A stretch of 64,000 bases of DNA from Bacteroidota bacterium (GTDB lineage: Bacteria; Bacteroidota; Bacteroidia; Bacteroidales; FEN-979), in NCBI GenBank assembly GCA_026391795.1, contig JAPLDI010000013.1, forward strand, positions 1 to 64,000, in the 5' to 3' direction. A program made the translations under genes and the position numbers. Each line of letters begins with the position of its first letter. The first letter of the stretch is position 1. Under the pieces are notes generated by a model. It was not told the origin of the DNA. It searched no databases and worked only from the letters and a program-made list of their open reading frames with translations. Shown here in pieces: positions 1-8,277 of this stretch.

Positions 1-51
1 GCAGGTACCTTTGTAGCAAAATTTCGAGCTAAACCGTGCGGTGGGCAAGGG

Positions 52-183
52 TTTTCTTTTTGGTACTTTTACTTTGACCAGGATTCATAAAGAAAAAGTA
101 CACCGCTAAAAAGCAGGTCATTACCTGCCGGGGATTTCTTTTGCTGCTTTGCTTTGACCCCATTTTACCAAAGAAAAGCAGTC
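52..183. repeat. Two copies of an imperfect palindromic repeat unit in the left non-coding region
   Basis: Two units of about 50 bp (about 52-104 and 134-183) share the layout TTTCTTTT, then CTTTGACC, then AAAGAAAA, so each is an imperfect inverted repeat. Between them lies a short perfect hairpin, GCAGGT/ACCTGC at 113-128. Similar T-rich/A-rich palindromes between genes are, to my recollection, common in Bacteroidota. I see no gene in 1-416. The region may be chromosomal DNA flanking the phage element or an intergenic part of it. Confidence 0.5.
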
Positions 184-198
184 AAATTTTTGTTTTGT

Positions 199-232
199 AG
201 CGAAAAATCATACAATTCGTTGATTTTTCGCT
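199..232. terminator. 12-bp perfect stem-loop downstream of the terminase gene
   Basis: AGCGAAAAATCA (199-210) and TGATTTTTCGCT (221-232) form a 12-bp stem with a 10-nt loop. It lies about 185 bp beyond the 3' end of the minus-strand terminase gene, so it could end that operon or a transcript entering from the left. There is no strong U-tract on the minus strand, so terminator is only the most likely reading. Confidence 0.4.
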
Positions 233-416
233 TTATAACGGGTTGAATACCCTGTTTTTTTCTCTTTTTGCCTACGGAGTGCACGCCCCGCCCTATCGAA
301 AAATGTAATTACACTTTTCAGTTTCCGAGGGATATATGAATTAATACAACATATATAGTATCTTGACTATGTAAAATTCGTGAGAAAGAGAAAAGAAAGG
401 AAGATGCTCCCCTATG

Positions 417-1916
417 CTATCGTTGGTTAAGCATGAGCATATCGTTTGAATGATCCTGCTCCCCTAACAGGGAGCCAAGCACCCAGTAATAAAGATTGTC
501 TGTGGCATCAGATAAGTCAGTCGCTTTCCAGCGCGGCTGATCACGCTTGCGTTCGGAGGACTTATCCTTCTTGAATTCCTGCGGAAGGATTGGCGCACCA
601 TCCATGGAAACAAAGGTTTCCATGGCATTGTTCATATTGACACGAAACTTCGGCAATGCAGGATATTCACCGGATAAGAACTTATGCCAGAACTGGTATT
701 TGTCCATATGGGAAGCCTCATACAGCTCTGCCCGCAGGTATACGCTCCATCCGGCTTTGGTAAGTTGATCCCTGACATCATCAAAGTATGAATTCCGGGA
801 GGCTGCATCATTGCGCCGGTTTCCATCTGATCCCCCATACAGGTACAGGGTTTTGTCCTGTTTATGCTGATAGTAATCAATGAATTTCCCGATCAGAAGA
901 GAGAGCGTTTCGTTCTCGACATAGAAGTTTTTAATGACAGGGAATTCATTGGCCGTCCGGTGCCACTGGCTGACCACAATACAGTTCTGTGTAGTGCCAA
1001 AGTCAAAGGATACATACAGCGGTTCTGAAGGCAGGCAGTCCAGGTCACCCCGACAATCGAAAGAGGTTTTGTTTTTAATGTCATACCCCAGGGAATCATA
1101 GAAATCATAGTTGAAGGATTCCGTATAGGTATGCTTTGATGATGAAAGCAGCGGATAAAACCCTGTTACATTCTGTTTCCTGCGTTTATTCAGAACTTCC
1201 AGGTCGTAAACCACCTTTGGCAATACCCGTTTGAGATCCCGGAAGTACATTTCGCCCAGGATAAATTTATTTTCGAGGGCAGATGCTTCAAGGTAGAAAT
1301 ATCTGCCGGGATATTTTTCTGCCAGGGATTCATATTCAAAGACCCATTCACCGTCAGGGGTCAACGGCATACTGCCCAGGAATAAGGTGCCATGATGAAA
1401 TGCCAGATCTCCGAACCGTTCCCGGTTGCCTCGATTGGCCGGCAGTACATCAGCGTCTATGGAAGATTTCTTCAGCTTGGTGCACTCATCAAAGAGCATG
1501 GCATCATAGGATCCCGAACGAGCCATCTCAGGCCTGTCGAAAGAATTGAACTCCACGACAAAGCCGTTGATGAAATGAATGCAGTTCGTGTAATCCAACG
1601 GAGGCTGATATGGCTCAGCCCAGTTGAAACTCTTCGGAGATTTGTGGCCGATAAAATAATGATGACCACGATAGAGGCCTCGCCTTTCCAGGTGATCGAT
1701 GATCGGGGGCAGCGACTTGGTGCGGATATGGAAATAGGTCAACCCGTTGAGGGAAATCTTTCCCCGGGGCATTGCCTTGAAATATTTGATGATCTCTTCG
1801 GCAATGATGGTTGTCTTGCCTACTCCCCGGCCACCGATAAAGGTTTTATGAGGCTTCGTGCTGAGCAGGATGGATAACTGCGGGTTATTGTAGTAGGGAG
1901 AAGGTTTAAGATTCAT
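417..1916 (-). CDS. terL: Phage terminase large subunit (TerL)
   Basis: This is the ATP-driven DNA-packaging motor and headful nuclease. At 499 residues it has the normal TerL length. A Walker A motif GGRGVGKTT lies at residues 28-36 and a Walker B AMLFDE at about 139-144. A C-terminal RNase H-like nuclease is suggested by the acidic motifs SFDFGTT (about 305), GGSDGN and SDATDN (about 473), the usual spacing of the three metal-binding acids. The start overlaps the upstream gene by 11 bp, as in a coupled packaging operon. It is the last phage gene before the left non-coding region; a portal gene would normally come next but none is seen. Confidence 0.88.
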   Translation of the reverse strand: MNLKPSPYYNNPQLSILLSTKPHKTFIGGRGVGKTTIIAEEIIKYFKAMPRGKISLNGLTYFHIRTKSLPPIIDHLERRGLYRGHHYFIGHKSPKSFNWAEPYQPPLDYTNCIHFINGFVVEFNSFDRPEMARSGSYDAMLFDECTKLKKSSIDADVLPANRGNRERFGDLAFHHGTLFLGSMPLTPDGEWVFEYESLAEKYPGRYFYLEASALENKFILGEMYFRDLKRVLPKVVYDLEVLNKRRKQNVTGFYPLLSSSKHTYTESFNYDFYDSLGYDIKNKTSFDCRGDLDCLPSEPLYVSFDFGTTQNCIVVSQWHRTANEFPVIKNFYVENETLSLLIGKFIDYYQHKQDKTLYLYGGSDGNRRNDAASRNSYFDDVRDQLTKAGWSVYLRAELYEASHMDKYQFWHKFLSGEYPALPKFRVNMNNAMETFVSMDGAPILPQEFKKDKSSERKRDQPRWKATDLSDATDNLYYWVLGSLLGEQDHSNDMLMLNQR

Positions 1917-2532
1917 CTTCGGTTTCTTCAGTGGCCGGGTTTTCGGAGATCAGCATATTGAAATAATCGGTAACTGCCAGCTCTTCCGCCATTGCCAGTA
2001 TTCTTTCATGGAGCAGCAGCAGTTTTTCCTGGGCTTTCTGATCGATCATCTTGAAATAAGGGGTATTGATGAAATTGTAGTTGATCGACAGAAGCTGTAC
2101 CGGAGGCTGAAACTTGGAAGGGTCCGGCAGGTTTTGATCCTCTTTGTCCAGATTCATGGCTTTGGTGATCCGTTCCAGGGCTTTTTCCATACCCCGGAAA
2201 TCTTTCTTTGTCTTTGCCATGGCGTACAATTCACAGGCCCATGCGGTGACATGGAACCGGAACGCTTCCTTGGTATATCCCCGGACTTCCCCGAAAAGAT
2301 TCCGGGCATTGCGGATATCCCGGTAAGCCTGGGATTCGCAGATGTTGTAAGTTTTCATCAAAAGCTGAACGACATCATGTTCCTTCCGGTTCAGGTCATG
2401 GAGCTGCATCATGGCAGTCACCCATCGCTGGCGGATGATCTCATCCTGGGGGCTAAGCTGCGCATCTTTTCCCTCTTTGAAATAGAACGAATGGATCCTC
2501 TCAAAGGTTGACGGCGATATCAGTTCTTTCAT
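1906..2532 (-). CDS. Phage packaging-cluster protein, possible small terminase or adaptor
   Basis: A 208-residue protein directly before TerL, overlapping it by 11 bp and the preceding gene by 4 bp (ATGA). The middle is helical and basic, with a stretch around NICESQAYRDIRNARNLFGEV (residues 67-87) that reads like a helix-turn-helix recognition unit; the C-terminus is acidic. Position and a likely DNA-binding middle fit a small terminase subunit or terminase partner, but I recognise no family. The 94-residue gene upstream is the competing candidate for that role. Confidence 0.55.
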   Translation of the reverse strand: MKELISPSTFERIHSFYFKEGKDAQLSPQDEIIRQRWVTAMMQLHDLNRKEHDVVQLLMKTYNICESQAYRDIRNARNLFGEVRGYTKEAFRFHVTAWACELYAMAKTKKDFRGMEKALERITKAMNLDKEDQNLPDPSKFQPPVQLLSINYNFINTPYFKMIDQKAQEKLLLLHERILAMAEELAVTDYFNMLISENPATEETEDES

Positions 2533-2813
2533 AGGTCATCGGCTTTAGCGTTTTCAATCAGTTTCATGGCGAAAGTCTGGGCCGGAGAAGATCCGTTCTG
2601 TGCCAGGTCGAAGATCCCTTTGCGTACCTCTGCTTCCCGTTTCAATCTTCCCCGTTGAAAAGCAATCAGGGAAGGAGGATGATCATTGAGTGCTTCCATC
2701 AAACGCTGTTCAGGGATTTCCAGGATGATTGCAATCTCGCTCTTGGTAAACATCAGTGAAGCGTAGGTTTCAAGATCCTCAAGGAACTTGTCATTCAATA
2801 AATCATCATTCAA
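2529..2813 (-). CDS. Small HTH-type protein, possible small terminase subunit
   Basis: A 94-residue protein with a helix-turn-helix-like stretch (FTKSEIAIILEIPEQRLMEA, about residues 22-41) followed by a basic helix. This layout is common in terminase small subunits and short phage regulators. The start codon is TTG, overlapping the stop of the PLD gene by 8 bp; the next ATG is only at residue 21, inside the conserved-looking part, so TTG is preferred. It overlaps the 208-residue gene by 4 bp. Function is inferred from fold hints and position. Confidence 0.55.
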   Translation of the reverse strand: MNDDLLNDKFLEDLETYASLMFTKSEIAIILEIPEQRLMEALNDHPPSLIAFQRGRLKREAEVRKGIFDLAQNGSSPAQTFAMKLIENAKADDL

Positions 2814-3390
2814 AATCGCTTTCTCCTTTCAATTCGTTTAAAATCCAGTCCCGGTGAAATTCCGCCACATCCCGGACCGAGCATAAAACATTGGCTTCAA
2901 TACGTGGGTTGCGGGTATAATTGGCGCTGCCCACAACACAAACACCCCAGGAATCATTGATGATTACAGTGACCTTTGCGTGGCACTTGGCAGCTTTGAT
3001 GTCGGTTGTGATCTTTTGAAGGAACTGGAGCTCTGCCGGCTTACGGGTTCCGTTGCGGTAATCGAAGATACCCTTCAGCTCAAGGATCAGCCCGTCTTCG
3101 ATCATGTTATGAAGCTGCCGGATGGCATACTCTGAGATTGCCCAGGTTGTAAAGTAAACTTTCGCCGGGCCGATCTGCTCAAGAAGGTAAAATAAAAGAT
3201 CATGCGTACTCCAGTCGCCCATTGAGACATAGTGTTTATTCATATCCTGGCAAAGCTGGCCGATGACAGCCTGGATCTTTTGATTAGCCTTCCCGATTTT
3301 CAAAAGATTTGTACCGGGAGCATCAATTGCACGGGATTTGATTCTATCCGGCGCTTTCTTTAAGAGATTCTCAGAGGAAAAGAGTGTCAC
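2806..3390 (-). CDS. Phospholipase D-like (PLDc/HKD) family protein, putative nuclease
   Basis: A 194-residue protein with one HKD half-site: CHAKVTVI (HxK, about residues 137-144), an Asp a few residues on, then GSANYTRNPRIEAN (about 158-171). PLD-superfamily members with a single half-site normally act as dimers and cleave phosphodiesters, including DNA (the Nuc/BfiI type). A conserved-looking AKVYFTTWAIS stretch at about residue 75 fits the N-terminal beta sheet. It starts with GTG, overlapping the upstream stop as GTGA. It sits in the packaging operon, so a role in phage DNA processing is possible, but no substrate can be read from sequence. Confidence 0.72.
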   Translation of the reverse strand: MTLFSSENLLKKAPDRIKSRAIDAPGTNLLKIGKANQKIQAVIGQLCQDMNKHYVSMGDWSTHDLLFYLLEQIGPAKVYFTTWAISEYAIRQLHNMIEDGLILELKGIFDYRNGTRKPAELQFLQKITTDIKAAKCHAKVTVIINDSWGVCVVGSANYTRNPRIEANVLCSVRDVAEFHRDWILNELKGESDFE

Positions 3391-4040
3391 TTGTTGAGTT
3401 TTGAATTAATATCATCCATTTCCATCTGGAATTTTGCCAGCAGCTCTTGATTTCGGGCAATGACCTTTAAGGATTTCCCTTCTTTGACTTTTCGCTTGTA
3501 CCGGGAAATGTAAACCCTCACTGCCATTTGGCGTTTGATCAGTTCAGCCTCTGAGTTTGCACCGACCGGCTGTTCCGATTTCTTTTCCGGCTCCGGTGGT
3601 ACAACACCATGCTCTTCAAAAAATTTGAGTTTTGTATTGATCCCCTGCAGCCGATCGTCCGTTTCTAGAATTTCAAATGCGACTTTCATTCGTGTCGCTT
3701 TGTCGCCAGCAGAGAGCAAAGGATGAAGGTGATCGAGAATTTTATAACAGCCCTTTTGCTGGGATTTCAGGTCCAATGACGGACAAGGTTCTTCTGGTGC
3801 CGGAACGAGATTGGTTGCTTCAGCAAGGGGTGTAATTACAGTTTTCTGCCTTGGCACCTCGTTGAGCTTTCGTAGAAGCTTGTTCAATTCATACGCAAGG
3901 GTCTGTTTGTTCTTTGGAGTTGGTCCCCTGACATGAAAAATCCGGCTAAGACTGCGGATTCTGACATACTTGTCAAAAAGTTCAAGGCCGGTGGAGTATT
4001 TTCGCTTAGATTTCAGCCAGAGATTGATTTCGTCTTCCAT
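3387..4040 (-). CDS. Hypothetical phage protein, helical and basic
   Basis: A 217-residue protein I do not recognise. It is rich in Lys/Arg with predicted long helices at both ends, and the centre holds a Pro/Glu-rich linker (about residues 75-90 and 135-150). It is the first gene of the packaging operon that restarts downstream of the cargo cassette and overlaps the PLD gene by 4 bp. No signal peptide or membrane segment is visible. A DNA-binding or virion-assembly role is only a guess. Confidence 0.6.
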   Translation of the reverse strand: MEDEINLWLKSKRKYSTGLELFDKYVRIRSLSRIFHVRGPTPKNKQTLAYELNKLLRKLNEVPRQKTVITPLAEATNLVPAPEEPCPSLDLKSQQKGCYKILDHLHPLLSAGDKATRMKVAFEILETDDRLQGINTKLKFFEEHGVVPPEPEKKSEQPVGANSEAELIKRQMAVRVYISRYKRKVKEGKSLKVIARNQELLAKFQMEMDDINSKLNK

Positions 4041-4114
4041 GAAACGAAAGTATGGCTGTAATTACATAATGGAAAGGACAGAAAACAGATTTTTACAATA
4101 AAGTTACCAATATA

Positions 4115-5647
4115 TTATGAGACCTCATCAAGACCTGACGGGTCTATATTTTCCTCAACTTCTTGTTTAATGTACTTATTAAAATACATCATATACCCCT
4201 TATGTAGCCTTTGAAGTAAATCAACAAGTCTATTATGCAATTCATTTATTTGTTCTGATTCAATATCTTGGAGTACTCTAATAAGAAACTCCGTTGCAAT
4301 TTGTAAAGAAATAAATGCTGGGATTAGTCCTGCAAATCTGTTTGGATTATCATTATACCAGAATAGTCCATTATGCATTGGGTTAAAACTTTTGGCCAAA
4401 TGATACTTTGAAATTACTCTCCAATGTCCATGAATAACATCAGAAGAACGCTTATAGAGAAAATAATAAGGGTTTTCTGAACCCCAAACCTCATCTGCCA
4501 TTTGATCAATCCTGATGTCAAATATTTCTCCCCTTTCTGTTGCGACATCATCATGCCTAACACCGGCTTCCTTTACAGCTTTGTCGATAATTTTATTGGC
4601 GGCTTTTTTGAAAGTTTCACTAGATGACATTTTCTCAAGTTGTGAACCAAAATACTTTTCTCGGCCGGTGCTAAATTCTCTAAACCTTTCATGAAGTTTA
4701 ACATCCTTTTTTATTAGCAACCATGAACCGACAATAAATGACTCAAGAATCGTTCTAAATAAAAGTTCGGCAATTTCACCTTTATGCAGTTTGACAAACT
4801 CAACCGCTTCAATACTAAGATTACTTATTCTTGAAACAAATCCCATATTTATCTCAGCGATAAACCTTGGATAAATTGCCAAGAGATTCAGTTTCTTAAA
4901 TTCCCCATACAAGTCGATAAATTCATTTTTGAATTTATCGACGCCCATCTCTAAGTAATGTTCTTCTTCCATTTTACTATCATCAGGTTTAGGTAATCTT
5001 GGAGAAAACAGATAGTTATACATCCATAAATCTTGGCACATCCCAAGATCGAGGTTTTCCGACAAACCGATTGAAGGAGGAAATAATGCCATAATGGTGG
5101 ACACATTATTCGGATCAACTATTTCTTCTTTCGAGTTCCATTTAAATAACCCAAAAAAATCGGGCCTTCCAGATTGTTCATATTGAACCATTAAATACTT
5201 ACATAAAATGGAAGTGTCTGATCTGCCATCAAGAATCTGTTTATAGCCATTGAATAAAAGTTTAGGTTTAAACTCAATGTCTTTATCAACAGAGATTTCA
5301 AATATGTCCTGATAAAAAATCAATATTTGTTGAAAGGCTTCCCTAAAACTAGAATCAAGAATCTTCTCAAGAATTGTTGTCTCCTTAGGAATTAATTTGA
5401 TTGCATGTGTCAGGTTAAAATGAAACTTCCTTTGTAAATGTACCTTTTGGTTTACGTAATCGCATATTTCATAAAAATCTTTTTTAACAGTCTCGTAATC
5501 ATTATTATAGAGTGCGATCGATATATGGACAAATTCCGGAATTCTTTCTGACCAAGAAAAAGGTTGTACCATTCCCGGGTAGGGGTCAAAAGTTCGTTGC
5601 CACACCGTTCGGGTTTGTCTTATTCGTCCTTTTCTTTTCGCTCCCAT
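4115..5647 (-). CDS. DUF5677-like protein, last gene of the cargo cassette
   Basis: A 510-residue, mostly helical, cytosolic-looking protein. The C-terminal third (about residues 280-470) resembles DUF5677-type proteins: a helix with LLFRTILESFIVGSWLL, then YKRSSDVIHGHWR at about 398-410, then a helix with a conserved-looking hydrophobic face. R400 and H406 have the R-x5-H spacing of HEPN ribonucleases; assigning HEPN activity is inference. The N-terminal 270 residues match nothing I know. It is separated from the zinc-knuckle gene upstream by 69 bp and is, like the rest of the cassette, AT-rich compared with the phage genes on both sides. Confidence 0.6.
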   Translation of the reverse strand: MGAKRKGRIRQTRTVWQRTFDPYPGMVQPFSWSERIPEFVHISIALYNNDYETVKKDFYEICDYVNQKVHLQRKFHFNLTHAIKLIPKETTILEKILDSSFREAFQQILIFYQDIFEISVDKDIEFKPKLLFNGYKQILDGRSDTSILCKYLMVQYEQSGRPDFFGLFKWNSKEEIVDPNNVSTIMALFPPSIGLSENLDLGMCQDLWMYNYLFSPRLPKPDDSKMEEEHYLEMGVDKFKNEFIDLYGEFKKLNLLAIYPRFIAEINMGFVSRISNLSIEAVEFVKLHKGEIAELLFRTILESFIVGSWLLIKKDVKLHERFREFSTGREKYFGSQLEKMSSSETFKKAANKIIDKAVKEAGVRHDDVATERGEIFDIRIDQMADEVWGSENPYYFLYKRSSDVIHGHWRVISKYHLAKSFNPMHNGLFWYNDNPNRFAGLIPAFISLQIATEFLIRVLQDIESEQINELHNRLVDLLQRLHKGYMMYFNKYIKQEVEENIDPSGLDEVS

Positions 5648-5716
5648 ATCTGAAAATTTTATCTGGTTCTATGCCACATAACGACAAGATATTTATAATC
5701 TAAAAAACCTAGATAT

Positions 5717-6658
5717 CTATTCGTTGATACACTTATTATGTGTGCAAACACTTTCAAATCTTGTTTCGATATTATGAGCTTCCCCACATTTGGGACATTG
5801 AAAAACAATTCCATCATTATCACAATTCAAACATAATCCTTTCATTTCATTGTTATTTAATTCAATATCAAGGTTATCATAAATTACTGACCTTTTAGCA
5901 CCACAATAATCACAATCAATCATTGAATATAGCTCTGTAGAAAAATTACAGCAATAGCAATAATCCTCATCTTGACTAAAAGTCCGATTATTACAAACGA
6001 TACATTTGAAAACCTGATCGGAGTTATCTCTTGCGAGCTTTTCCATCGCATAAACATACGGAGGATAGTGCATCAATCGTTTATGCAGAGGGCTGCCTAA
6101 TGAATATTCCAGAAACTCTGATGGTTTTTCGTCCTGATGTTTCCTTGAAAGTAAAACCTTGAAAATGACATGAATTAAGTAATAAATGATATCATATTTT
6201 AAATCAAACAGATCACCTTCGCAGAACTTAAATGAAAAATGTACTATTCTATTTCGGTATAATTGAAATTCCTCAATAACATTAAATTCATCCCTTGACA
6301 AATCTTGAATATAGTTTTTCGACTTTATAAAATTCTTCTGAGCCTCAAAATCAAGAGTGTTCAATTTGTTTTCTTTAAGTAAACTCTCAATTTCTTCATC
6401 TCCCAATTTTTGTTGTTTACTATTTAAAATACATCGAATTCCATCCCTTTCAATAATTAAAGCTTTAATTGCTAATTCTAATGATATCTGAAACGAGGTA
6501 CATGTCAATGCTAGCAAATCATGATCAATTAAATCCTCGTCACCACGATCTTTATTAACCAATCTTTCAATTCCATCTTTTAGAAACACTATAGAATTGT
6601 TATAAAGCATCTTATATGCTTCTTGTTCAAATTCGGTTTTTGTCCAATTTTTTATCAT
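5717..6658 (-). CDS. HEPN-like protein with C-terminal zinc knuckles
   Basis: Start taken at the ATG at 6658; a TTG 18 bp upstream is the alternative. The 313-residue product has two parts. The N-terminal half is helical: SFQISLELAIKALI (about 55-68) followed by LYRNRIVHF, where R135 and H140 give the R-x4-H motif of HEPN RNases. The C-terminal 95 residues carry repeated Cys pairs: C219/C222, C234/C236/C237, C249/C252, C276/C279, C288/C291 and C305/C310, enough for about three zinc sites of the rubredoxin or zinc-ribbon type. Such a tail could bind nucleic acid or a partner protein. The domain combination is unfamiliar to me. Only 7 bp separate it from the cyclase-like gene. Confidence 0.65.
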   Translation of the reverse strand: MIKNWTKTEFEQEAYKMLYNNSIVFLKDGIERLVNKDRGDEDLIDHDLLALTCTSFQISLELAIKALIIERDGIRCILNSKQQKLGDEEIESLLKENKLNTLDFEAQKNFIKSKNYIQDLSRDEFNVIEEFQLYRNRIVHFSFKFCEGDLFDLKYDIIYYLIHVIFKVLLSRKHQDEKPSEFLEYSLGSPLHKRLMHYPPYVYAMEKLARDNSDQVFKCIVCNNRTFSQDEDYCYCCNFSTELYSMIDCDYCGAKRSVIYDNLDIELNNNEMKGLCLNCDNDGIVFQCPKCGEAHNIETRFESVCTHNKCINE

Positions 6659-6665
6659 AAATTCT

Positions 6666-7424
6666 CTAATTTGCAACTCTTGCTAACCTAATAGATCTAG
6701 AAATTGCACTTTGTCTTATTGCACCACATTCATGGAATAGAACCTGGGTGGCTGCAGCTTGAGAAAATTCTTCAATATCATGTGCAGAATATCTTAATCT
6801 CGATGCCATGTGTTCTGCAATTTCCTCCCACTCATCATTTTCAGCGCAAGCCATCCATAAAAAATCTAATAACTCACCTTGGATAATATTTGGATAATTT
6901 GAGTGGCGTAGCCTTTTGAGAGTAATGAATGATGCCTGACCAAATGGAATTCTAAATGCATTACGAGCTTCTGCATCAATAAGTTCAGATCTTACCAAGA
7001 CTCGCATTCCTTTAAAACCTGATTTTTCAATAGAAATCGCATCAAAAGCCTCATCAGAATAGGTATATGCTTTAACCTGATCGAATGGTGGTCTCATCGG
7101 AGATTCCCTACGAGTGAAGGTTTCATGATAAGGAACAATACATCCTCTAAGCCATAATCGATTTGCACGTGGGTTTTCAGGATTACGGAATGCCCATCGA
7201 TAAATCCGTTGAGCAATTCTCAACGAAGTAATCACTGAGTCACAAATAAGCATTGCTGAATCAGTTTCAATACCTCCTTGTAATATTGATTGAGGATCTT
7301 CTTCCCTTATTGCCGCATTAACTAAACGACCAAAATGATTGAACATTCTCATCGCTTCTTCTGTTCCACCATTTTGCCAGCGCTTTCGGGCACCAAGCAT
7401 ATCGAAAAATAATATTGTCGCCAT
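6666..7424 (-). CDS. Class III nucleotidyl cyclase-like protein
   Basis: A 252-residue soluble protein that opens with ILFFDMLGARKRW, like the first beta strand of class III adenylate/guanylate cyclase domains where the Asp (D8) binds metal. A second acidic hairpin, IETDSAMLICDSV (about residues 52-64), fits the second metal Asp, and LRGCIV (about 92-97) fits the following strand. Related FxDxLG...SDS proteins include Pycsar-type cyclases and many uncharacterised proteins, so catalysis is not certain. It lies 4 bp after the AbiU2-like gene and 7 bp before the HEPN/zinc gene, which argues for one operon and a joint role. Confidence 0.55.
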   Translation of the reverse strand: MATILFFDMLGARKRWQNGGTEEAMRMFNHFGRLVNAAIREEDPQSILQGGIETDSAMLICDSVITSLRIAQRIYRWAFRNPENPRANRLWLRGCIVPYHETFTRRESPMRPPFDQVKAYTYSDEAFDAISIEKSGFKGMRVLVRSELIDAEARNAFRIPFGQASFITLKRLRHSNYPNIIQGELLDFLWMACAENDEWEEIAEHMASRLRYSAHDIEEFSQAAATQVLFHECGAIRQSAISRSIRLARVAN

Positions 7425-7428
7425 TTAA

Positions 7429-8046
7429 TTATAGATTAACATTTAATAATCCTTGCTCAAGAAAATAGAGTAATGAGTTCGATCCTTTGATGTTTATTGG
7501 AATTTCAAAAGCTACAGAAGAATGGAAATAGTGGATTTGAACAAGATTCATAAGATCTTGAATATCCCTCAATAGTTTTTTTACCTTTTGAGGAGTAGCC
7601 TCCATACCAGATTTGTCTTCTTTTGAAAGTTGGTACGTATAGTCAATATGTGAAATCCATTTGTTCCTCCAATACCTACAAAATTCGGAATCAGTAATAA
7701 TATTGTCAATTTTTAGGCAAATATCAGTTTTAAGTGATGGGTCTTCTATTAATTCTGGGAATGATCTAATAGTTATATTAGCTTTTGCAAAAGATTTTGG
7801 AGGGTCTGTTACTCTTGAAATTCCCAGAAGAATGTACTCCCAAAATACTTTTTGAAGAATGAAGAAAAAGAAAGGAGCAGCCTGATTCATAACCTTCATT
7901 CTTTTTCCGGTGCCCATATACAAGAACGAGAATTCGTTGTATAAGGTTTGAAGTGTAATAATCTCATTATAAAGTAGATTATATTGAGTTCCTAATTCAA
8001 CTCCAAGTACTTTAATATGTTCTTTTTTAACTTCTTCTGCGGTCAT
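7429..8046 (-). CDS. HEPN AbiU2-like protein, first gene of the cargo cassette
   Basis: Start taken at the ATG at 8046 (205 residues); a TTG two codons upstream is unlikely. The helical product has LGISRVTDP (about residues 74-82), typical of the HEPN_AbiU2 family, and later RNKWISH, where R127 and H133 give the R-x5-H catalytic spacing, followed by Asp. AbiU2 belongs to a lactococcal abortive-infection system, and HEPN proteins are usually metal-independent RNases. An aromatic stretch FFFFILQKVFWEY (about 59-71) looks like a buried helix rather than a membrane segment. It leads a four-gene operon placed just behind a terminator. Confidence 0.68.
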   Translation of the reverse strand: MTAEEVKKEHIKVLGVELGTQYNLLYNEIITLQTLYNEFSFLYMGTGKRMKVMNQAAPFFFFILQKVFWEYILLGISRVTDPPKSFAKANITIRSFPELIEDPSLKTDICLKIDNIITDSEFCRYWRNKWISHIDYTYQLSKEDKSGMEATPQKVKKLLRDIQDLMNLVQIHYFHSSVAFEIPINIKGSNSLLYFLEQGLLNVNL

Positions 8047-8211
8047 TGTCAATTTGTAAGACTTTACTGCAACTTGTTCAGGATGGAAGGAACCTAAATT
8101 TTCATTATGTTAAAAAAACCTCAAAATAATCCATCTATACAGATCAATTAATCTCTTCATACTGAAACTCAACAACATCACAAAGGTGAAAAAATATTTT
8201 CATATAACAAA

Positions 8212-8239
8212 AAAGCCTGCCAGATTTCTCCGGCAGGCT
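8212..8239 (-). terminator. Rho-independent terminator after the capsid gene group
   Basis: On the minus strand AGCCTGCC and GGCAGGCT form an 8-bp GC-rich stem with a 10-nt loop, followed directly by a run of T. It lies about 40 bp after the stop of the 185-residue structural gene and about 165 bp before the AbiU2-like start. It therefore separates the late genes from the cargo cassette, which must have its own promoter in 8047-8211 or depend on readthrough. Confidence 0.8.
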
Positions 8240-8277
8240 CTCAACTAACCTACTTATGAAAACAAAAACGCTCTAAA

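Noticed and set aside
4115-8046. Pycsar system
   Set aside because: The cyclase-like gene fits partly, but no transmembrane or TIR effector is present; the neighbours are HEPN-like.
7429-8046. Membrane protein, because of a FFFFILQKVFWEY run
   Set aside because: The stretch is short, amphipathic in part and inside a helical HEPN-type protein with no signal peptide.
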